A DNA stretch of 64,000 nucleotides, taken from NCBI GenBank assembly GCA_038501625.1, contig JAZAYU010001041.1, positions 35,528 through 99,527 on the forward strand, in the 5' to 3' direction. A model generated the notes under the pieces. That model did not search any database. It worked only from the letters and a program-made list of their open reading frames with translations, and was not told the origin of the DNA. Shown here one piece after another: positions 52,910 to 64,000 of this stretch. The DNA is from Corbicula japonica. Its lineage: Eukaryota; Mollusca; Bivalvia; Venerida; Cyrenidae. A program made the position numbers and the translations under genes. Within the stretch, counting starts at the first letter, position 1, and every line of letters starts with the position of its first letter.

Positions 52910-53340
52910 TCAGATTGTCGCCTTCAAAATCGCGAAAGTGAAAGTAAACGTGTAGTATTTTATCGTTGAGTACCCGCTCCTTTGGCTATTCAATGCTATT
53001 AGCTTCTTATGTTTTAGTTTTCTATTTCTTTGTGTGCTTTTGCATGCAAATTGTTGAGCTGATGGGTGTGTTGGAGTTATAACTTGTACTTGTTTTATGA
53101 TAGGAGAACCTGTTGGGGCAAGTGTGAGGTTGGTGCACCCTAGAACCAGGTTTAAACCCCAAGTGGGAATTCGTTTTGCCACTGACAGTTCCAAGGCGGT
53201 AACCCCAAGGGTTCTTTTTTTCGTTGTTTGGCGTCTTATGTGAATTGAAAGCAAGTATGATGCTGTATTCTGGCGGCTTTAGATCAAGATATCGACGGCC
53301 TGTAAGATATCCACGGGCTGTAACTTGGAAGTACAAAAGC
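52910..53340 (-). repeat. Possible tRNA-derived SINE-like segment
   Basis: On the minus strand AACCCTTGGGGTTACCGCC, GGGGTTTAAACCTGGTTC and CCCCAACAGG words resemble a degenerate SINE body, and open frames of 104-114 codons overlap without a domain. No clear A box, B box or target duplication could be fixed. Confidence 0.25.
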
Positions 53341-53369
53341 TACAAAACTAAACTCTAGGTATAAGCAGA

Positions 53370-55090
53370 GTCTATCAATCAAATAATCAATCAATGAATA
53401 GGCCCTAGTATTAGATAGTGATAAATTAAGAATATCTAAGGTAGCACCTACAGTCATGTTAGAAGGATTTACTTGAACATAGTTATATAACTGAAAGAGT
53501 TTTCATAACATGAAATCAGTTAGTGAGCGTCGTTTTCGTTTCTCGGCTGCTTTAATAAGGTCTGTGAGTAGTCTGACTGTTTCACTGCGCATGTCCGTAC
53601 TTCATCAGACAAGCAGACAGTAGTAAACCAATTTTGTCTGGCGATAATAGTCGCCAGAGAATCCTTAGCAAGCTTCAGTTATCTTTCCTCGTAGTCTCAA
53701 TAATTCGACTGCAAGAACAGACCCATTATCATACGGACATTTTCGTTGCCTGTTCTTTACGTCTCAAGCAGTTACGATCAAAACTGTGGTGGAAATCGAC
53801 CCGATTTAAATTCTGTTATTTTTCACTCCCACATGAAAATTCTAACACTGGTATGTTCAAGTGTGGTTATAACAATAAATTATGATGAAATTAACAATAA
53901 AATGACGAATATTCCACAAAATAACTTGTTAAACCTACCACGTTATATGCAGTTTACATGTTGATACGAAATCCAGATAACCAATGAAAACGTTTCTTTT
54001 TATTCAAACATATTTTTACAATGCGGGAGGCTGTACGCTTCGAAAAACTCATAACGTACTCTTATTTTCTTATTTGTCATGTTCGATGGTTGGCAAAGTT
54101 ATTTTTTCATCTATTTAGATACCCGCCCCGCTATATTAAGTTTCAATCGCACCTTTAATAATGTTGTGTAATTACCTTGTTAATTATTTGCAGATTACTT
54201 TCTTGTATTCATCAAACCTTTATTTTATAAGTTGCTTTGTATTTACCGTAGCAAGAATTTCCGCAGTACCTATTTCAAGCTGGTAAGGTGAAGTTTATTG
54301 ATAAACGTGAGTCAGGTAAACTTTAAGCGATGTAATCGAAATATGTTGACCTGGGTGTAGGTTTAAATGAGTTTTGCATAAAAAACGAAACCGTTATTTA
54401 TGAAGGATTACATATAATGATTCTACTTGAATGTTGCTTTTCAGGTATGTAAATTTTTTAACGATACATATGGTTTAAGATGCTTTATGGAGCCGTCAAA
54501 GTCGCCAAAGTTGCGATTCAAATTCTGATCGCTAGCATAAAAACATAGAAGGAAAATTTTCCGCATTGATTTGAATAGTAACTGGGTTGTGCGCGAAGAG
54601 CGACAATCATATATATAGAAAAGCTCTTCTATTGCGCACAAATAGTTGGGCTACTTTCCTCGAGGTTTAAAATAGGCGGCATTTCCGACGCTTACAAGTA
54701 AAGTACATTCTGCTTGTGATTTACAACTTAACACCAGTTAGTGTTAGATTTAATATATATAGAACTCGGTCATATTACAAGGTGCATGTTTACCACTATC
54801 TCAACTCGATTGCTGATATCAATTTGATTCCACTTCACAGTCTGTGACTGATTTATTGCCATACATATGTTTGGAATGCCAACCATACTAAAATATATTA
54901 AACCTTCGAGTTGCACAAATGCTGAACAATGTTTGCCTTATCCCGTTATTCAGTGCGCTGTTTACACCTTCTAGTTGCTGGTTTAATAAAGTATAAGCTT
55001 TACCTTTTCTTTTGTTTATCACAAATGGTGCATATTTACTCATTATCCTTGTCAATTTTTATTATGAATTATTGTGATGAGCAATAGGCC
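53370..55090. other. Intergenic, nothing assigned
   Basis: Only short random open frames. The stretch 53686-53762 (AATTCGACTGCAAGAACAGA, CCCATTATCATACGGAC) matches 10125-10200, so it is a dispersed repeat of unknown kind. Confidence 0.4.
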
Positions 55091-55094
55091 TAGT

Positions 55095-55430
55095 GGTATC
55101 GGGACATTACGGACCATGATCATTACGGACCAGACATAACGGACAAGATTTTGGGACATGACGGACCACCAAAAAAAGACATAACGGACCAGATTTATAG
55201 ACATTACGGACCATCTAAAAAAACATAACGGACCATCTAAAAGACATAACGGACCATCTAAAAGACATAACGGACCAGATATATACATATTACGGACCAT
55301 CTTAGAATGATAAAAAATATATAATGTATTTCTAAAAACATAATGTATAGAATTGTAGACAGTACAGACCATCTTCAGATTAATATGAATTGTGAAAACA
55401 TAACGGACCATTTAAAGATTCACGTAACGA
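55095..55430. repeat. GACATAACGGACCATCTAAAA minisatellite, copy 2
   Basis: Tandem ~20-24-bp units, the cleanest being GACATAACGGACCATCTAAA at about 55210-55265. The 119-codon minus-strand open frame (PLCLLDG repeats) is produced by the units. Confidence 0.85.
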
Positions 55431-55740
55431 GAGACTTTTCTTATATAAATATTAATTTTGTTTAAATAGATTTTTAGGTTTCGAGTAGTTTATATCACAA
55501 TCAATTTATGAAACATTTTTTTTTGTAATTTATTAACACCAGTTTAACTTACCACACATCGTTTTTGGCGAAAAGGCTTGTTATAATTTGCTAATTTTGA
55601 TAGCACACCTGTCAAATTTCTCTCAAATAACTGTGAAAAATTCCCGTGGAATTCAATATAGAACAATAGCTGACGGTCAATTATGTTATCACCCCAGTGA
55701 AATTCCATAAGGTGTTAGTAACCCAAGTACACATTTACTT
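55431..55740. repeat. Duplicated flank of the minisatellite, uninterrupted copy
   Basis: Matches 47700-47936 plus 48343-48500 in order, without the 406-bp MITE. It includes CCATAAGGTGTTAGTAACCC at the right end. Confidence 0.8.
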
Positions 55741-56439
55741 TACACAGGAAATAATATAATGGATGAAAGAAAAACAATTAGAAATAGTTGCACAGTTGAT
55801 AAGAAGCTGGATGGAAAAATTTAAAATAGATGCAGTAGGCAAGTGTGACGTAATCCAGCAGTCCATCTGGGGCCTCCAGCATTTGGTTTACAACAGTCGT
55901 TTATTTTCTGATAAAGACGGAGAAAGCGTCTATAAGTAGTCTTTTCGTCTCAAATATACCCTCTCCTTAATTTATTGCTTCATCGCCAATAACTTCCGGT
56001 GCGGGCATCACTGCGAATAATTTTCAGGATTTTGTGACAGCCTGGCTTAATAGGTTTTCATTTATTACGTAGGTTACAATACTTTTGTCTTAAAATAGTT
56101 TATCGACATAGTTACAAATCTGGGATCAAAATTTAACTGTTATCTAACATTTATCATGCATTTCCGCGATGTTGACAATGATATGTGTGTAATAATTTTG
56201 CCACATTATTTCACATTCGTCGACACACATTCTTTAACCGGTATAGTTGATGTGTTATAATACAGCTGCTTTAATTCCTGTTAATTAACACTGGTCATTT
56301 TATAGTACATAGTGTCACTCTGTCTATTGTCCACTGTGCATGCTTTTCTCATCCACAATTCTTTTAATATGCAAGAGGGTTCTTATATAAATGTTTTAGC
56401 CTAATGTAACATTGTAGAACATTATTCTGAAAAAAAACA

Positions 56440-56760
56440 ACTAAAAATGTTACAATTTGTGAAATTGCTATTAAAACTTTGGTAAGACCACAATTGGAAT
56501 ATGCCTCTTCAGTTTGGAGTCCCTATACTAAAAAATTAGAACATGTTCAAAGAAGGGCTATAAGGTGTGTCAAGGGTTACTTCTCAGGTTTCAGCAAATG
56601 CAACAGTGTTGGGGGTTTAAACTGGTTAAAGCTGCCCCAGTCAATACTCCCCAAGTGGTCAACCATCAATTATACTGGTGAATTGAACTTTTTTTCAAGT
56701 TTTTCTTATAAAAGAAATGAAGAAAACAAACCATTAAACTTTTATTTTATTTCTACTTAA
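56440..56760 (+). pseudogene. 5'-truncated LINE (non-LTR retrotransposon) fragment
   Basis: One frame reads EIAIKTLVRPQLEYASSVWS and then PYTKKLEHVQRRAIRCVKGY. This is the conserved segment just after the reverse-transcriptase core of CR1/Jockey/RTE-type ORF2 proteins (LVRPxLEYAxxVWxPY…VQRRAxRF). Only this C-terminal piece is present, it decays into non-homologous sequence by ~56640, and no upstream RT motifs are found. Confidence 0.85.
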
Positions 56761-56816
56761 GTTACTTTAGAACTAACTTCACTTGAACATGCTTTGCGCT
56801 TAGAAATTGTCTTATA

Positions 56817-59800
56817 CAGTACAGCTCGGGAGTTTTTTACATTTTCCTTGCGCTTTGCGCGGACCCAACTCAATTAACGCGTATTTTCGCGGAGGAGAAA
56901 CACCGATAATGCGGACCTTGTAATTCAGCGCGGACTAACGTGACAGCTTATCTTCACAAAATCTGTCCCGGAGGAACATACAGTACACGCAGCGCGGATT
57001 CAACAGATTCCGCGCTACCACCGCGGACGGTATTTCGTTTGGGGGGAAAATCACCGCGGCCAAGCTCTTGGAGGTCATCGCGATTCCACCAGGATTATCA
57101 TTTTGTCCGCGTATCGGCGCGGACACAGCTTTGCAGGGGGTAATAAAAATTTATCAGCGCGACATCGCGGGGGATTCCCGGTGACGTTCCGCGAACCAAC
57201 GCGGACGCACATTGATGCACCGATTTATTTAAATTTCTTATTTACATGAAATTACGAGGGAAGACTTCTGACCAAAATGTGCGAGTTTTAAATAAAATTT
57301 GAGTCGACCGTGCCATCTCAATATCTTGTCAAACATTCCATAAGAATCTCAAACATGGCATCATGCTTTCAGTTTTCACACCTTAGTCAAGTGACATACC
57401 CTCTTTGGCAGGTGAGACCAAGCTGCCAATTATGGGTGACACTGATTTTACCAAGGGAATCTTAAACATGTCATCTGGCTTTCAGAGTTTTTCACACATT
57501 ACGGTCGCTGTGATTTTACCGATACACGTTTTTCTTTAAGTACTCAATCTGATATAACGTGTAATTAAATAAAACGCAATCGACTTGTGGACACCACTTT
57601 TTCCATTAAACGTAAAAACACTGGTAAAAGCCAGTTTGCATGATTTAAATAAGTTAAAATAATTACCTTGATGGTGATGTCGGTTCTTACGAAATCCGCA
57701 TTTTATTCCATTTATCTTTAATTATTACATTTATAAACCGCATAATTTGAAAAACAGCCGTTAACTTATAAAACCCGTATGTATCCCTTACAAAAAACAT
57801 GACCATGCTGTGTATTTGGTATGGAGGCAAAAAAATCGATACCGCCGAACATCAAACGCGACTTCAAAAGACGTCGTCGGCTCGAAACATCCATCCGTGT
57901 TTATTTCGGCTTTGCTATAAAAACGTTTGATCTAAAACGTTTGACTTCAAAAGACGACGTCGGCTCGAAACAACCATCCGTGTTTATTTCGGCTTTACTA
58001 TAAAAACGTTTGATCTACCTGGTAGTGTGCGCGTGTCTTTTTTAGCTTGTGTGATGCAATAATTACTGGAATCTGATAAAAGGGATAAATAAAGATTAGG
58101 ATATATTTTAAATGATGGAATATACCATACCCATAGCGTTCGGTAAATAATAATTATTTTACTTTGTCGTTCGTAAAAATGCAACCACGTTCGCGCGATT
58201 TACCTCGGCGGATCCTCCTTGACATCGCGGCGGTAAATGATTGCCTAGAGGCATCCGCTTATCACCGTGATGAATTTATACGATCACGGTGACGAGTGGA
58301 AGTCCGCGTATTGCGGGGGATGAAAAAAATCGCGGGGATGAGCGGAAAAAAATAAATCCGCGCTGCGTGTACTGTAGTGTGCCAGTGATACGCGGAGTTT
58401 CCTGCAGGATTTGTAAAGAAGTTTGGTTACCAATAAATTATCATATAGATCTACCTTCCTTTGATATTATCCACGGGAAATATAACTTTCTGACATCTTG
58501 TTTATTCTGTAAGATAGCCATACGCTGATAGTCTATGAATCATTTTGAATGACGAAATTCAACAACAGCATCAAAGTCATTTTCATTTCAATAAAATCGA
58601 AAACAAAATGACCCAAACGCTGACATCGTTTGCAGAACATTGTCTGTCTGATCTTAAAACATCCACGGAACAAAATAAAAACATGAAACACATTTTCAAT
58701 CCAAATTATGATTTTACATCCAACAAATTTCAATGTAGTCATATGCCGCAATGAAAGTTTACACAAATGACATCATACAGTAGACCATCTACCTAGACTC
58801 AGGCGCAGTTAAAGTGGTTGATTCACTCATGTTTTATCCTCTAAATAATTGTTTTTCACGGGTGTATTGAATAAGAAATATCACCTGTTTTTAAACACCG
58901 TTTACATAGTTAAAATGTTAATTTTTCTTCCGTTATTTTTTTTGGTTCTTGGGCGCTACTAGTGTGGAGCGAACGCTAGTTGTTTTAACCAAATGCTGAA
59001 ATAATTATGTGCTGTAAAAGGTAAGGTTTCCAAATTGGTTTATACTAATTTCAGAAACAAAATCAAAATTCAAACGTTTCTTTCCATCCCAGGCTATAAC
59101 ATCCCTTAGGCGTTTTTGTTTTAAATCAAAGTATCTATGGATAATTCTTATGCATCCATGTACGCATGGAAATGGGAAGAAAACGCCGAGATCGTGTCAA
59201 CACACCTAAATTAAAAATGTTTCCGTGTTAATTGATTTTCTCATTATTATTTAACTACTATCGAATTTCTGTACTAAAAAAAACGCGTCATCGTATCATT
59301 TTTATAAAATTTGCCCGTTCCAATCATGCATTGAAAACACTTTAGACGACATGTTTTAATGTATATGTACAAATGCCGACAAATCTTTGATGTGTTTCCG
59401 ACAATGCGCTGTATCGAGGTAAACATTGATGCTGACTGTCAATCAAGTTAAATTTCAAAGGCGTTTGTCGGCTCGTAAAACCAGTGAGCATTCGGCTTCA
59501 ATTTCTGATCTGTAGGTGAGTATATATGCACATGGTAGTATTTTGATTGCTGATGCAATAGGTACGAAAGAAATTTTAAGATATTGATAAGGATATATTC
59601 GCTTAGAACTGTAAGTTTTGTGTTGTTTGTTAATTGTATTTAAGGACGTATCTGGTAATAAAAATAATCAATGCATAAACGCAACTCTCATTTATGTGAT
59701 CGAACATTTCTTCAAATTTGATTTACAAAATGTTTGTTCATCTAATCGCTAAAGAAAAGTGCACACTATAAAATATCAAAACAATTCCTAGCTGTAATTA

Positions 59801-60255
59801 TTTTAAAGACTTCATAGTATGTGAAAAAACATAAGAGATGAAAGGTTGTCATGTAGACAAACTGCAATAATTGGTGATTACATGTTCGCCAAAAAGTGAC
59901 TCGGCTATTGTTTATAAATATTTATGACCAAGATTATTGACACTTCCGAGCGATAATTTCAGAACCAAAAATTATAAAGGTGTTATTTAAACAAATTAAA
60001 TATCTGCCTTCAGTGATTTATTAAAATTTAGTATTTTTAGGTAAAGAAACGTCGTACTAATGGATTTTTGCATTGACCAGTCCTCCGCGTTCCTCCGCAA
60101 TTATACTCGGCGGGACACGGCGTTTTAGCTACGGGCAGTCCTTTGAGGAAAAACGCGGCGATTGAGCATGGTCCGCATTTGGACGCGGACTTAAACATTC
60201 AGGTCCGCTATGGTGAGTTCCGCGGACTTTGGTTGGAAACACCCGAGCTGTACTG
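56817..60255. mobile_element. 3.4-kb TA-flanked Tigger-like element, CAGTACAGCTCGGG ends
   Basis: Left CAGTACAGCTCGGGAGTTT and right complement CAGTACAGCTCGGGTGTTT are flanked by TA (56815-56816, 60256-60257). Both ends have many CGCGGAC words. CAG-starting termini with TA targets fit Tigger/pogo (inference). No intact transposase: the longest open frames are ~60-80 codons, including MEAKKSIPPNIKRDFKRR at 57821. The stretch ~57275-58178 is a diverged copy of ~38205-39025. Confidence 0.82.
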
Positions 60256-60259
60256 TAAC

Positions 60260-61015
60260 TTTCAGTAATCCCCCAACAGAATCTTTTGGCTTCATTCTGG
60301 TGAGTTTTTAGACAAATTAAGAATTCTTATAATTTTAGTGTTTTGTCAACTAACTTTCATCAGAGAATGATTCAGTACTTGATCCCCTTTGACGAAATAA
60401 AATTGGGATTTAACACCCTGATATTAGACAATGAATGAAATATTAAGTTTCATAAGCTTGGATATGGGGGGCAAAGTATAGGCTGGGGCCTGTCTGATAT
60501 TGTAACTTATAAGCTGATTGCCTTATGACCGAGTATATACGGTAATATTATAGATTTTTTGCTGGATTTCATTTATAATTTTGACTGAAAAAATGTTTTT
60601 GACTGTTTCTTTTTTGTGCTGTGGTTGTTACTTGGTCATTCATCAAAATTGAAAAATTGAAAATGGCTGTGTTGTGGCCATGACATTTTATTTCACAGAA
60701 GAAACACAGTGGTAAAATTTTGCAATATCATGCAAAAATTCATACTGGAAACACATACACCCTTATCCTTTACTTCATAATTACAATGTATACATGAGTT
60801 TTTTTGCATAAGAGATTTAAGATTCAAGATTCAAATATTTATTGGCAGAAAAAAATGAACGTTTGTTGCCATTACACTGTAGAGGGTGAATACACAAATT
60901 TATAGAGAAAAGTGTAAACATATGAATTAAATAAATTAACAATATCAAAACATAAATAAAGACTGTACAGAAATGTTAACAGCTGAATAGACAAAACTGT
61001 AATAATAAAGGAGAT
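60260..61015. other. Intergenic, possible LINE tail
   Basis: No gene seen. GATTCAAGATTCAAATATTT near 60820 followed by TATTGG resembles, on the minus strand, the short-repeat tail of CR1/L2-type LINEs, but no coding part accompanies it. Confidence 0.3.
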
Positions 61016-61019
61016 ATTT

Positions 61020-61268
61020 ATAGTTCTATATTAGGGTATTAGCATGAGCGACCAGTCTAGATCAAGATCAGCCAGCAAATCCATGCCATCTGATCAGGAT
61101 CTATACTGTTTGCTGCTTGGTCGGAAATAACCTAATTAATCAAATAAATCTTAAAACAAACAGTGTAAATTCTGATGGCACTATTTGCAAGCTGATCTTG
61201 ATCTACACTGGTTGTACATAAAATAAAACCAGTATACATGTACATGTATATTAAGTAAATGGTTAAAG
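61020..61268. mobile_element. TTAA-MITE copy upstream of POLR2L
   Basis: Core words GATCAAGATCAGCCAGC, CATCTGATCAGGATCTATAC, GGTCGGAAATAACCTAAT and GCAAGCTGATCTTGATC in order; tail AAGTAAATGGTTAA. Confidence 0.75.
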
Positions 61269-61434
61269 AGACTGATAGTTTCAATGAAATGATTAGCAAC
61301 CAAAAATTATTGTGATATATACCTAAGTATCCAAGGAAACATGAAGTGTAAACCTCAAGCTTTTCAAGACAAACCACTTTTTGATCAACACTGGGGTTGG
61401 AAAGGATAAAAAGAAATGTAGAATAAAAGCCTGT

Positions 61435-61580
61435 GCCCAAGGTTATAAAACTGAGCATGGAAACCAGTCTCAAATCTCAAGCATCTGATTGGCTGAAATG
61501 GCGACCAGTCGCCATTTCAGCCAATCAGATGCTTGAGATTTGAGACTGGTTTCCAAACTCAGTTTTATAACCTTCAACCC
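61435..61580. mobile_element. CCAAT-palindrome element 38 bp upstream of POLR2L start codon
   Basis: A complete, nearly perfect palindrome (CCCAAGGTTATAAAACTGAG and its mirror). It has two AGCCAATCAG boxes 40-odd bases apart and ends 38 bases before the POLR2L ATG. Confidence 0.87.
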
Positions 61581-61600
61581 AGATTTTATTTTACTGTTGA

Positions 61601-63824
<2,224 letters not shown>

Positions 63825-63853
63825 TATTCGTTGCAAAATTGTTATCTGAAATG

Positions 63854-63859
63854 AATAAA
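63854..63859 (+). terminator. Candidate poly(A) signal of POLR2L
   Basis: AATAAA lies 30 bases after the POLR2L stop codon, consistent with a short 3' UTR. Confidence 0.7.
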
Positions 63860-64000
63860 CACAGAACAGTTCATCTGTCAGTTGATTAAAGAGAAGAGTT
63901 CAATTATTATGTAATGAAAGTGCTATCAGTTGACATCTGGAAGTCAGTGATAAATCATCGCACTGGCGGATAACATCGTGAAAAATGCCCTGAAAATTAG

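Noticed and set aside
52910..53336. Overlapping 104- and 114-codon minus-strand ORFs as genes
   Set aside because: Two frames are open over the same SINE-like stretch, with no domain, no splice context and no conserved block.
55052..55411. 119-codon minus-strand ORF
   Set aside because: PLCLLDG-type repeats are generated by the GGACCATCTAAAAGACATAA minisatellite.
56479..56760. Functional reverse transcriptase
   Set aside because: Only the post-RT segment is present, without catalytic motifs, and homology fades after ~50 codons.

Overview
The window looks like nuclear DNA of a marine invertebrate, most likely a bivalve mollusc. It is AT-rich, has long introns, and carries three animal genes embedded in dense transposon-derived repeats. 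The repeats include core-tandem arrays that end in a GGACGGAC microsatellite and a C-run/G-run hairpin, which resemble the 'pearl'/Helitron-like elements described from bivalves. Species and clade are inference. All genes were assembled by eye from conserved protein blocks, matching intron phases and GT/AG borders.

Minus strand, 1-3889: the 5' end of XRCC6 (Ku70). Four coding exons cover the acidic N-terminus and the start of the vWA domain; the gene continues off the left edge. Minus strand, 20571-51143: a complete ten-exon homologue of vertebrate KIAA0930, reading as 415 codons plus stop, with a first intron of 11 kb. It lies upstream of XRCC6 on the same strand. Plus strand, 61619-63824: a complete two-exon POLR2L (RPB10/RPABC5), the small zinc-binding subunit shared by RNA polymerases I, II and III. 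The three genes have no obvious shared pathway. XRCC6 and KIAA0930 both lie on human 22q13, so their proximity here may be old linkage.

Everything else is mainly mobile DNA, often nested. About two dozen pieces of a TTAA-flanked palindromic MITE (called TTAA-MITE here; ends CCCTTTCCTCCAT/ATGGAGGAAAGGG) fill the KIAA0930 introns and its 3' flank. A second, ~142-bp almost perfect palindrome carrying two CCAAT boxes (called CCAAT-palindrome here) occurs about nine times, one copy just upstream of POLR2L. Six core-tandem elements lie at 2.5-3.8, 4.5-7.9, 41.3-42.5, 44.0-46.9, 61.8-62.9 and 63.1-63.3 kb. Several hAT-like elements with 6- or 8-bp duplications, and many TA-flanked Tigger/pogo/mariner-like elements, can be delimited to the base.

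The most striking item is at 34480-37470. It is a very young LTR retrotransposon with two 845-bp LTRs that differ at one position I can find. It has a 4-bp target duplication, a candidate primer-binding site and purine tract, and one intact 344-aa ORF with a coiled coil and two zinc knuckles. There is no protease, reverse transcriptase or integrase, so it is a gag-only, non-autonomous element. The KIAA0930 gene itself has a triplicated 5' splice site at exon 4, predicted to allow an in-frame 19-residue insertion.
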